From positions 67,224,001 through 67,288,000 of the forward strand of contig NC_134137.1 in assembly GCF_033958435.1 (NCBI RefSeq): a stretch of 64,000 nt of DNA, in the 5' to 3' direction. Position 1 is the first letter of the stretch. Each line of letters opens with the position of its first letter. Below the pieces are notes generated by a model. The model was not told the origin of the DNA. It saw only the letters and a program-made list of their open reading frames with translations, and made no database searches. This DNA comes from Carettochelys insculpta. Its lineage: Eukaryota; Chordata; Testudines; Carettochelyidae. Both the position numbers and the translations under genes were made by a program. Shown here piece after piece: positions 41,066-52,944 of the stretch.

Positions 41066-43559
41066 CAACTAAATAAAGATTTCATGCTAGAGTCAGTACA
41101 TGTTTGGTACCTAGGAATATACACTGTACCTATACACTTTTACTTAAGTAATTATTTAGCTTTAACATTTTCAAATTCTTCATAATAGCATATTTTTAGT
41201 AGAGTAGAAAATGGTAACTGAAGTATTGTTTATATACCAGATAATTAAATTTTTGCTCAACATTTGTGTCAACCTGCATTTGGATAATAGCTGAAATTTG
41301 ATCAAACACACAAAACAGCATATGAAATTTTAAAACAGTCAGTTATTTTGGATATGTACAATTTTCTTTTCAAAATGTTTCACTTTTACAGCTAAATTAT
41401 AAATTTGGGCCTGAGCATATTTTTTATTCAAGACAGATTTCAATTAAAGCAATTTAAATAACAAAATCAACAAAATCTGATTTCTTTAATTTTGGGGGGG
41501 GGGGGAAAAACAACAATTTTTATCCACCCTGTGTGGAAGGACCATTGTGTATTTAAAGGCTGTCATAATGCAGATGCACAAGGCAGAAGAATTAACACTC
41601 CATAAGTCACCAAAATTCTGGCATATCCTTATTTTTAAGCCTTGACTTTGCAGCACAATTTTTTATTTTTTAATACCAAGTGTGGTGGTTATTATATATA
41701 GTAACACTAGAAGATTTACACAACATTGCTGGTATCTTTAATTCAATTAATTTCTATTTTTCTTCACATAAATCATTGCTTTGGGGTGCGGCTGGGAGTG
41801 AGGAATTCAATGTGCAGGCTGCCCTGGAAAAAGAGGACTATCTCAGCCATCCTGCAATGCAGCAGCTTTGGGCCAGGTGAGAAGCAGCTCCAGTAGACAC
41901 AGGAGCGGGAGGGATGCACGTCCACAGCTGGGACAGGTTCAGATCTGTCCGCCCCTTGTGCTGCTCAGCCAGATTCAAGAGCGTAGCAAACTGCATTTTC
42001 CCCGACAAAGGGGAACAGCCAACGATGTTCCTGTACAAACTGGAGTGGGGGGGTGCTTCAGCCCCTCTTTTCTCCCCCCCTTCCCCAAAGGCACCTGGTT
42101 CACAGGAGGCTTGGGACTGGGGAAGTCCTGGACAGGGTAGGGTGGGCCCCCAGCCAGTCCTTTTCACCTTCCTGATGCCTCTTTTCTGTGTGGTTGCATG
42201 AGAAGCAATCCTGTTCCAGGCACATCCCGTTTTCCTGACACAACCAAACCCTGACCTTGCTTTGAGTAATGATAACATGAAGCTATATGTCAAATTCGGT
42301 AGCCCAAGCTCCTACTGTTTAGGAGAAGTTCAGACAAACTCTCTCAAATATATAGTAGATAAAGAATTTAGTTGGACTTGTGCTCTCTCTTACCAAAGAG
42401 CATGGAGACAATGAATTAAGAGCAACAAATTTAAAAATAATTTTATAAAAGCACCCAATACACTAGTAAGTGTTATATATAGGATGTTGAACGAACAGAT
42501 TGTCCATTAATATGATACTGTAAGTCATGCTCCTACAAGTAAGGCCTAAAAGATTTGGCATATTATAGCAAATAGTTGAACACTAATATAAATAGGACTA
42601 GTGATATATTTGAATTAGTAAAATATCAAAAAAAATCAAAGAAGCCCAAGTTTATTTTTAAAAAAGATAGAGCAACATGGGAAAATAATTTACTGTGACA
42701 GTAAAATATCTATCAAAATGTTTGAGGTAAAGAACAGGTTTGCTGTTATAAAATAATTCTGAAAAAATAATAAGCCCACTACAGGCCTAATGTAAATGCC
42801 TACAGTCAGTAGAGTTATATGAACTATTAAACCTATTTACATGTACTACATATGTGTCCTTTCCAAGTTAGAGTAGGATGACTCAGACCACTTCTAATGT
42901 AGTAAATGGGCAGAGGATCAGGCACAAAGATCCAATAATCCAAAGGGGGTTTAACTTTGCAAAGCTGATATATTTAAATGGTCAGAACATTATCCAGAGT
43001 AGAATTTTTTCACCAAACCGAACACAAACATGTATTTGGTGTTATCCACCCCACCCTGAGCCCAGGCTACCCATATCACAAAATAGAACTAGCTCAACAT
43101 ACAGATAAAAGGGCAGGAAAACATAAACCTAAAAAATACCAAACCATATATAAAACAATAGCAGGTAGGTGGGCATGGAAGGAGATCTTTTGAAGTGCAT
43201 GGTTATGCAAGATATAACAAAGAAGTTTTGTGATACAGAAACAAAAACTCCCACCCACATACAAGATGTTTAACTTTCTTTTTCTTTCTTTTTCTCTTGT
43301 CCTTAAAAAAAAAAAGCAAATCAGCTCTCCCAAAATTGTTGAGCCATAGACTTGAGCCTCATCGGGCATGATGGTTAACACAGCCCAATTTTTGTTCCCT
43401 TTCCTAGTCATCCTAGGCAGCAAGCATTACATAAGTCAGGCAACAGTAAGCACTGAGTAACAGTTCATGGGCCTACTGCCAGCTGTGGTGTTGCTTGTTT
43501 TCCCCCATTCAGGATGGATGGATCAGCCCAACAAAGTTGATGTTTGATAATTTGCACCT
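41066..43559. other. Intergenic, nothing recognised
   Basis: AT-rich except for a GC patch at 41790-42190, where an ORF reads RSSSSRHRSGRDARPQLGQV with no known motif. That patch has sharp edges and may be an unclassified insertion. 42300-43460 is AT-rich without signature. Confidence 0.45.
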
Positions 43560-46222
43560 CAACCCTGGTGACACTACCTGCAGAGAGAACACTGGCACTG
43601 GTGGAATGGTCATCCCATCTGATGGATGCAGGAGACAGACATATTGAGAGTCTCTGGGTTAAGTTAAACGGGGTAAAAAACAAGGGTGATGTTGTGATAG
43701 AGATCTACTACAGACCACCTAGCCAGGCTGTAGAGGTGGATGAGACTCTCTCTAAACAATTAACAAAATTATCCAAAACACAGGACTTGGTGGTGATGGG
43801 GGACTTCAACTATCAAGGCATATGCTGGGAAACTAACACAGTGAGACACAGAATATTCAGAAAGATTGTGGTCTGCATGGATGACAATTTTTTATTTCAG
43901 AAGTTGGAAAAAAACAACTGTGGGGAAGCAGTTCTATATTTGATTTTAACAAATAGGGAGGAACATGTTGAGAATTTGAAAGTGGAAGGTAGTTTGGGGA
44001 AAGTGACCATGACATCACAGAGTTCAAGATTCCAAACAATAGTGAAAAGGAGAACAGCAAAATGGAGACAATGGATTTCAGGAAAGCAACTTTTGGTCAA
44101 CTCATAGAGCTGGTAGGTTAAGTCTCATGGGAAGCAAGATTAAGAGAAAAAATGACTGAGAAGAGTTGGCAATTTTTCAAAGGGACATTATTAACAGCCC
44201 AAAAGCAAACTATATGACTGCATAGGAAATCTGGAAAGTATGGTAAAAAACCTCCTTGGCTTAGTCAGGAGATCTTGCATGATCTCAAAATCAAAAAGGA
44301 GTCGTATGGAAAGTAGGAGAAATTACAAAAGCTGTACATAAGCAAACAATGTGTGTGTGCAGGGACAAGATTAGAAAAGCCAAGGCACAGCACGAGCTCA
44401 AATTAGCTAGAGACACAAAGGGCAACAAGAAGTCATTCTATGAATATATTAGAAGCAAGAGGAAGACCGAGGAGGACAGGGTAGGCCCACTACTTAGTGA
44501 GGAGGGAGAAACAATATCAGGAACTTGGAATGGCAGAGCTGTTTAATGCTTTCTTTGTTTTGGTCTTCACTAAGAAGCCCGATGCACAAATGCCTAACAT
44601 AATGCATGCTAGTGGGAAGAGGGTAGGTTTAGAGGATTAAATACATAAAGAACAAGTTAAAAATTACTTAGAAAAATTAGATGCCTTCAGGTCACCAGGC
44701 CTGATGAAACTCATTCTAGAATACTTAAGGAGCACTTAGAAGAGGTTTCTGAGCCTTTAGCTATCATCTTTGAAAAGTTGGGGAAGTCGGGGAGAGATTC
44801 CGGAAGACTGGAAAAGGACAACCATAGTGCCCATCTGTAAAAAGGGAAAAAAGAACAATCCAGGAAACTGCAGACGAGCCAGTTTAACTTCTGTGCTGGG
44901 AAAGATAATGGAGCAAGTAATTAAGGAATTCATCGGCAAACATCTGGATGAAAATAAGGTGATGGGTTACAGCCATCATGGATAATAAAGAACAGATCAT
45001 GCCAGACCAAGCTGAAGCTTTTTTTGACAGGATAACAAGTCTTGTGGATAAGGGAGAGGTGGTGGCTGTGGTATACCTAGACTTTAGTAAGGTATTTGAC
45101 ACAGTCTCACATGATCTTCTTCTCAATAAAATAAGGCAATACAATTTAGATGGGACCACTATAAGGTGGGTGCATAACTGGCTGGGTACCATTCTCAGAG
45201 AGTAGTTATTAGTGGTTTGCAGTCACACTGGAAGGGCATAACAAATGAGGCTCTGCAAGATCTGTTTTGGGATCGGTTCTGCTCAATATTTTCATCAACG
45301 ATTTAGATATTGGCATAGAGAGGACGTTTATTAAGTTTGCAGATGATACCAAGCTGGAAGGGGTTGCAATTGCTTTGAAGGATAAGCTCATAATTCAGAA
45401 TGATCAGGACAAACTGGAGAAATGGTCTGAGGTAAACAGGATGAAGGTTAATAAGGACAAGTGCAAAGTACTCCACTTGGGAAGAAACAATCAGTTTCAT
45501 ACATATATAATGGGAAGCAACTGTCTAGGAAGGAGTGCTGCGGAAAGGGACTTAGGGGTCATAGTGGACCACAAGCTAAATATGAATCAAAAGTGTGATG
45601 CTGTTGCCAAAAAAGCAAACATGATTCTGGGATGTCTTAACAGGTGTGTTGTGAGCAAGACACAAGAAGTCATTCTTCCACTCTACTCATTGCTCATTAG
45701 GCCTCGGTTGTAGTATTGTGTCCAGTTCTGGGCACCACATTTCAAGAACGATGTGGAGAAATTGGAAAAGGTCCAAAGAAGAGCAACAAGAATGATTAAA
45801 GGTCTAGAGAGCATGAGCTATGAGGGAAGAGTGAAAGAAATGGGCTTGTTTCGTTTAGAAAAGAGAAGATTTAGAGGGGACATGATAGCAGTTTTCAAGT
45901 ACCTCAAAGTGGGTTACAAGGAGGAGGGAGAAAAATTGTTTTCCTTTGCCTCTGAGAATAGGACAAGGAGCAATGGGCTTAAACTGCAGCAGGGAGTTTA
46001 GATTAGACATTAAGAAAAATTTCCTAACTGTCAGGGTGGTTAAACACTGGAATAAGTTACATAGGAGGTTTGTGGAATCTCCACCACTGGAGATACTTAG
46101 CTGTTTAAATAGACACCTATCAGGGATGAGTAGATGGTGTTTGGTCCTAATAAGAGGGCAGGGATCTGGGCTCGATGACCTCTTGAGGTCCCTTCCAGTT
46201 CTAGTGTTCTATAATTCTATGA
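43560..46222 (+). pseudogene. CR1 LINE, 5' truncated ORF2 relic (endonuclease, reverse transcriptase)
   Basis: The endonuclease part reads [32 protein letters not shown] and [18 protein letters not shown]. Then come ISGTW-like linker pieces, a reverse-transcriptase body (VPICKKGKKNNPGNCRRASL, YLDFSKVFDTVSHDLLLNKI as motif A, FADDTKLEG as motif C) and the C-terminal LEKVQRRATRMIKGLE, ENRTRSNGLKLQQGV. The 3' end is CCCTTCCAGTTCTAGTGTTC then an ATTCTATG unit, as CR1 requires. Stops and frame changes break it into several ORFs (for example near 44107, 44546, 45205, 45713, 46001). Confidence 0.93.
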
Positions 46223-47152
46223 ACAGTCCTGATTCCTATTGATTTTAGAATGAAGACATCACAGATTGAAGATCTGGCCATCCATATGATATTCCATCCC
46301 AGTTCCAGAAGAAAGGCAGTCATGAGTAAGAATCAAGATTCTAGCATGATAAATGGAAAAGGTGTTGGGCAATAACACAGCCCTGCATTGCACAAGTATG
46401 GATGCTAAACAGGTATGACTCCAACCAAAATCTAACTTTGGGGCATTAGGGGTTGGATCAGGTAGGAAATAGGTGCGAAGTTTTGGGGGGTGAGGAGTAT
46501 GATCAATCTAACTGCTGGTGACCTCATTGTCTAGGGCAATGAGTTGAGACCCGTAAAAAAGTGAAGGATGAGATTTGAATCTGGACCAGGGAAAGGCTAA
46601 TCTGCTATAAAACCAAGAAAGCCACATGTGGCAAGGGGGCTGCAGTGCGAAAGATCTGGCGTCACTCGTTGGGCTTAGAAAGGGAAAGGTGAAAACCAGA
46701 GGGAGAATGAAGGGGATCTTGGCACTAAGAGAAGTTCACACCCAGAAGAAGGGAGGGGAAGGTAGCCCGACAGAGACTTTGGGTACGTCTAGACTATGTG
46801 GAAGATCGACCCTTGAGTGAGAAAGTTGCAGCTGAGTAAAGTGGTAGTGTAGACATGACCTATAAGAAGCTGCTCAGAGAAATGGCAGCAAGATTTGGGA
46901 CAGTGAAGACATGGGCTGCTTATTGAAAGGTCCCTGGGCTGGAACCCAGAGTTGTAGACATGCCTAGGTCTCCCTGGTGATATGGCATAGACTGAGGAGT
47001 GGATAAGATAACTACCTGAGACAGTTGTCCAATAGGACTTTGAGATCCCCGAAGGAGAAACTGATAGTGACCTGGCTGTAGGGCCATGCCACAAAGAGGG
47101 AGCACCCTGGTTGATTACAGTGGAGTCAACTGACTCCAGAGACAGCAAGAGA
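46223..47152. other. Intergenic; small MITE at 46792-46860
   Basis: A 69-bp element with ends GGTACGTCTAGACTATG and the inverse TAGTGTAGACATGACC lies at 46792-46860. The rest shows nothing recognised. Confidence 0.5.
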
Positions 47153-47889
47153 GGCTGCATCTACACTATAAGATATATTTGAATTTAATTCAGTTAGCTC
47201 AATTTTACCATGTGACTGTCTTCACTGTAAAGATCATTAGCTTGATTCTGGGTGCACTAATCTTGAGATTACAAAATCACAGTTAGCTGATGGCTATAGC
47301 ATCAAGCTTGAATTCAGAAGTTCTATTAAATGCCAGTGTGGAAGTGCCACATCTTAAAATTTAATTTATTAGCCTTCAGAGGTTTCCCTTATGTAAGCCA
47401 CAGTGCCCCTCTCACTGCTATGCTCTGGCCGCTGCTCTCCAGTAACAAGAAGAGCCTGAATTTCCAAATGAGGGCAGCAGCGAGCCTTTAGCTGTGGGCT
47501 CATGTTAGTTTATGACAGCCCGAGAAATGGCTTCTCTCTTTCTATGATGTTAGTGGGGTGTGTGCATCTACCCATTCAAATAGCCCTTGCAGGGAGTTCG
47601 CGGATCCATCTGTACACTTGCTGTTTTTTCTGCACTGCCTGGCACCAGCCCCTGCCCTGCCATACCACATGTCGGCAAGGCTGTGCTGGGGGTCATGCTT
47701 CCATAACACGCTGAGAAACTTCTTCTGAGTGGTTCACATTTGTGTGTGAATCCCCTACCCTCCCCCACAGGCACCACACAGTCTGGGTCTTTCCCATGCT
47801 CAGGAACATCATGTGGGTAGCCCCTAACCCACCCCAATAAAAGGATGTGCCCACTGTTCAGTGCTGGCAATGCTGCCAGTCACACAGGA

Positions 47890-48190
47890 AAGAGAGGGCT
47901 TTGCTGCCACCGTGGGGAGGTCTCTCCCAGTGGTTAAGATACTGGCAGCTTTGCTGCTGCCATGGAATAGTCTTCCCCAGTTATTAAGATATGGGGTGCT
48001 TTGCTGCTGCCATGGGGAAGGAACAGCCCACCTGGTCGTCCAGCGACACTTTTCCCCCCTTGGCCCATACCTGGGCTTGCTGCTGCCGCCAGGGGGAAAG
48101 TGTCCCCCCAACAGCTAAAGGGCTTGCTGCTGACAGGGGAGAATACTTCAACAGGTCATCCAGCAACACCGTCCTCCTTGGCCCATACCT
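47890..48190. repeat. Irregular tandem repeat, unit 50-75 bp
   Basis: Five to six copies of a core GCTTTGCTGCTGCCATGGGG, with CTTGGCCCATACCTGGGCTT repeated twice. Inside the 47153-49300 element. Confidence 0.7.
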
Positions 48191-48235
48191 GGGCTTGCTG
48201 CCTCCTGGGGAAAACCAACAATTCTTTTTTCTGTG

Positions 48236-49030
48236 ATAATGGGAGGTGGGATGGATGGCCAGTTGGGAATACAGTCACTGCACCCGTGTTGTCAGCAGAG
48301 TGTCTGGGGAAACCAAAAATTCTTTCCTCCTACATTCTTCTCAATATAACATTCTGGGCCCCTGCATGCTTTTTAGGGATCACATTTTGGCAATGATGGG
48401 AGGTGGGATGGATGGCCAGTTGAGAACACAGTCATTGCACAGAAGCCAAAAACCCTTTCTATTAACAATAATGTATGGGGAAACCAAAAATTATGTCTTT
48501 CTTCCTACGTTTCTTTCCTCTGCATTGTTTTCAGGGATCATATTTCCACAACGATGGGAGGTGACATGGATGCCCTGGTGAGAATACAGTCGCTGCACTC
48601 ACATTGCCAATGTAATGTCGGAGGAGACCAAAAATTCTTCCCTTCTTACTACATTCTTCTCAAACTAAAGAATCATTCTGGGCCCCTGCATTATTTTCAC
48701 GGATCACATATTGACAATGGTGGAAGGTGGAAAGGCTGGCCAGTTGAGAATACAGTCACTCCACCTGGGTTGCCAATATAATGAAGGGGAAAACCAAAAA
48801 TTCTTTCTTCCTACATTCCTACCAGAAACATTCTGGGCCCCTGCATTATTTTCAGGGATCACATTTCTGCAATAATGGGAGGTGGGATACTCAGAGGATG
48901 GTCAGTTGAGAATACAGTCGCAGCACCCATGTTGGCAATGTAATGTGTGAGGAAACCAAAAATTCTTTCTTGTGATTGTGAGTGTCTTCTGCATTATCTC
49001 CAATGGTTCAATATTTTTGCAGGGATCAGC
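48236..49030. repeat. Tandem array, five copies of about 160 bp
   Basis: Each copy contains ATGGGAGGTGGGATGGATGG, CCAGTTGAGAATACAGTC, GGGGAAACCAAAAATTCTTT, ACATTCTGGGCCCCTGCATT and TTTTCAGGGATCACATTT. Copies begin near 48237, 48396, 48553, 48717 and 48873. Divergence between copies is clear, so the array is not recent. Confidence 0.85.
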
Positions 49031-49300
49031 GGGTGGGGGGAATAATGAAAATGCAGTGGGGGAAGATGACATCCAGACCAGCGAGTATATCCAGAATGCT
49101 ATAGAGATGAGAGAACTGTGGAATAGCCTCCCACAACGCTCTACTGCAACAGTTGATGTTAGCCAATGTGTGGCGGCAATGACTCGACTTTGTGGGGAGC
49201 AAGGCGTGAAGCACAGATGGTCAAAATTGAATTTAGAAATTCCAAAATTAGAAAATCGATATAAACAAATTGGAATTTATCTCGTAATGTAGACACAGCC

Positions 49301-52300
49301 TGAGACCACAAGGTGGGAAATGAAAGGAGGACATGTCAGACTTATCATGAGATACCCAGATGGGCCACAGGGAGGTATCATAGCAGTGATTAGAGCACAC
49401 CTGGCAGCTTGATATACTAATTATGGTATCAATGCATGGGCCCAAATGCTGCTATCATTGCATGGAGTAAAAGGTGAGTATTGACCATATCTGCCTGATG
49501 CAGGTGAGAGTAGAGTCGCTGATTGAGGCATGTGCCACTCTTTCCCTGAGCTTGCAGTACGCCCTGTGTGTGTGAATACTGCATAGATGAGCTGTAATGA
49601 GGATCGTGTTGGGGAAGAGTTGGCAGCAACCACTGTACATAATTTGCTTCCATCCAAACCCAAACCCGTTTTCTGCCAGTAAATGCCTCTGTGTTGAACA
49701 CTGATCAGAACAGGGGAGGTCACCAGGCACAAGCAGGGAACAGCAGTCACTGACAGCAGGACCACTAAGCTGACCACATTGCCAGTTGGGAGACAGATCC
49801 AAAGAGAAGCACAGACTTCTACTCCGCTCACAATCCGAAATTCTTTTTCAGGGCCAGAAGGCACCACAGCACCTTGGACTCTGTTCAGATGACAGGCTGT
49901 GCCTCTTTCTCTCTGTCCCAGAACAAAGTCTTTCCCCCCGAGAGGTGAATGAATCAAAAAAGGCAGTGAGCTTAGTTTTCTACATTATTTGTCCCTTTCA
50001 CACATCTCTATGTGGAAGGAATAATTTGGCCCAACCTTAATTTTTAGCTACAAGACTCCACATTTATTAAATGTCAGTTTCCTGGCTATATAAGCTGGTG
50101 TGATGGGATGGTAAGAGTTCAAGAAGTTCATGAACTGGTTCACCACAGTTATCTTCAACATGAACTCAGTGATTAGTCAATAGTTTAGAAAAATAAGGTT
50201 GGCTGGCTGGTCTCTGCGCTACTTACCACAGTCTCAGGGCAGGGACAAAGGAAACTAAGTGAACTTTTTTCCAAATACAAACTGCCAAATCATTCAAACC
50301 TCCAGCACAACCCATAGATGTTTTGTTTTATTTGCTCTGGAATCTGACATATATTGTAATATACTAATAAATGTGATTTTGTGATGTGCTCATATTGACA
50401 TGTTAAATAACTCGTGTTTCTTAGCTTGATGCACCACCCCTGCATCTGGCTTTTTCCAGTAGTCTGGGGAAGTGCCCCACCACAAGGGCTTGAGCCGCAG
50501 AAGATGGTGAGACAGATGAAGCTAGATAGTCTTTTTTATGTCCATGATGGTCAGTCTTTCAACACCAAGAAGAACTAAGACAAATAAACAGAAATGGGAC
50601 ACAGTGTAATCAATGGCTCCAGAACACAATAAATCTGGACAGCTTCGTAGTTTCAAACTGTGGGTCTTTTCAGACTAACTTAAAAGTAAAAATGAAAAAA
50701 CCCATTGTGGTTGTTTCTTCCCTCTTAACTACTCTGAACTGGATCTGTTGGATAGATGCACTTTCAAGCTAAATAAGCAGCTAGACAGAACAGCCCCACA
50801 CATAAAAACTCTGCATGTGAGTGTGTCATTTGACAGTTGTCTTTCCCTCCTACTGTTGACTTATCCTGAGAAAACACTCTGTCTTCAAATGATGACAGTG
50901 TAAGAGTATTCCAGAAATGTTGCCATGTGGACTTGTTTATCCAATAAACTCGATCCTGCTTAGTCCTCAAGTACTGTTTGGTGGCAAGGAATACCAGATG
51001 GATTGCTACTGTAAAATCTTTCGATGCTGGCCTTAAAAGGAAGGTATAATTATAACTACTAATCAATCCAGATTACCAAAGTCATGCAGAAGACAACAGT
51101 AGAGATATAATGGTGCATGATTGCTAACATGGAAAACTAACATTAATTCTTAGTGGCTCAATAGTCACAAAGTATAATCCCCACACACATCAAAAGCCAG
51201 AATTCACAGCCCCTTGTATCTTTATAAGACGATTTTGAATCTTACTGCATGTTATGCTGGTTGTTTTAATAACTAGTCAAATACGAGGGGCTAGATCCAA
51301 AGCCCACTGAATTCAGTGAAAAGACTGGCATTCCAAAAACAGGGAATTATGAAATGCTCCTCGACTGTTGTCTTTTATGCCTGGTCCCCAATTCCAGAGA
51401 CAAGAGCTAGAGCCTCTTAAAGCACTTGTGCTGCAGAGTGAAGTAAGAAAAAGCTCAATGCTTGGCGCAAGAGTCATGAAGGAGACTGTGCCGTTTTAAT
51501 ATATATTTAATTTTTAAATTAGCTCATTGCAAGTCTGTGGTTCTATGAAACTCATTGCTGAATATATGATACAGGGTTATAGCAAAGCTTCCAACTAAAC
51601 CTCACTTAATTGGGACAGACTCCTAGTTACTGAATTTTTAAGACAGACTTTTGAAATATTATACCTCTATCTTATGATGGAAGTTTTTGCAACATATTTT
51701 AGAGATAGAAGCTTCAAATCTCACCCTTCACTTTTTTTAAAGGTTTCTCCTTATTTGGGACGTCACCACCCAACAGCCATGTAACACAGAGCATGTTATC
51801 CTTGCATGCTCTGGGCCCCTTGGCTGGCCTGGGAAATGTAGTGTGTTGGGAGTTTCTGGCCTCCTCTGGGGTTAGGTATGATGGTCTCGGTTGTGCGTAA
51901 GCAAGTGGTTTCAAACCTTAATTGCAATGGGGAAGTGGTCAGACAACACACTCTGTCCTGGCAAGATAAATGGTAAGATGTCTTGGAAAAAACCCAGGAA
52001 ACAACAAAAAAAGGTTACATCTGAAATATTTATATATACTTCTAACATGCTGGAAGATTTCTACTGTATTCTTGAAAAAGAAAACAAGATTTTGATGGTG
52101 CTCTGTTTGAAGCTGGAAATACTATCTCATTCTTCCCACTCTTTATGAAAGTTAAATAGGCAGCTTAACCATTAGCTAGACATTTTAAACCATTGTTCTT
52201 GACACCACAATTGCATGTAATTCAAAACACTTAAGAGAAAATAGATGTGGGTTAGGATTTTTAAAACCATTGTTAATCAACAGTGAAACACCAGAAAGCA

Positions 52301-52944
52301 TTGTTTAGTCTTATGTAGGGGAGATTTGAAGTAATACAGTAATACTTCCCAATTATAGAGCACATGTCTTTGAAACATCTCACAATATTTACAAATAATC
52401 TGCTCATTAAGCCTTGCCTTTGAGTTAGTCTTTATTCTTCTTACTGTACTAATGATTGGCCTGAAACACAGAAGTTTTAATAATTAGCTCAACGTCACAT
52501 AGTAATTTGTGAGTAGAGCTAGAAATAGGTTCCAGTAATCTTGACCCCAGTGCATCTTTATACTGCCTATTTAAAATCCTGTTGATAACATACAAGCCAA
52601 AATAGAATCCATCTCATTCTTCCACACTATGCGTCTAAGACCAATGAAGTTGAATAAACAGTAGACTTTGTATATAGTATTGCAGAGGATCCATCAGATG
52701 AAAACTATTGTTCAGATTTTGAAAGTCAATATGGGACCTTTTTCACAAATCTGAAATTAGCATAGACCAGTATTTTCAAACTTAGGCACCTAAAACTAAG
52801 CTACTCAGTTCATATTTAAACACCTGAGTAACTGAGTTTCAGAAGATTGCGCACCTACTGCTTCTGTTGACGTCACTATATATTGATTGTTGCTTACAGC
52901 ACACAAGCAAGATCCTCTGAAATGACCATGGATCAGTCCATGTT
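49301..52944. other. Intergenic, 3.6 kb free of recognisable repeats
   Basis: No transposon, exon or RNA gene signature found on either strand. The short ORFs lack codon or motif support. It lies 24-27 kb upstream of TNFSF11 exon 1. Confidence 0.5.

Larger units (their letters stand above)
47153..49300. mobile_element. Harbinger-ended 2.1-kb composite element with tandem arrays
   Basis: Ends are GGCTGCATCTACACTATAAG and the inverse of GGCTGTGTCTACATTACGAG, with imperfect inverted arms of about 60 bp (AATTTAATTCAGTTAGCTCA against the inverse near 49215-49240). Inside are two tandem arrays (47890-48190, 48236-49030). A closing ORF at 49020-49230, preceded by an acceptor-like TTTTTGCAG, reads NENAVGEDDIQTSEYIQNAI then EMRELWNSLP; I do not recognise it. 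No transposase seen. Confidence 0.65.

Noticed and set aside
41790..42293. 151-codon minus-strand ORF as a gene
   Set aside because: No recognisable domain and no start or splice context; GC patch with sharp edges suggests an unclassified insertion.
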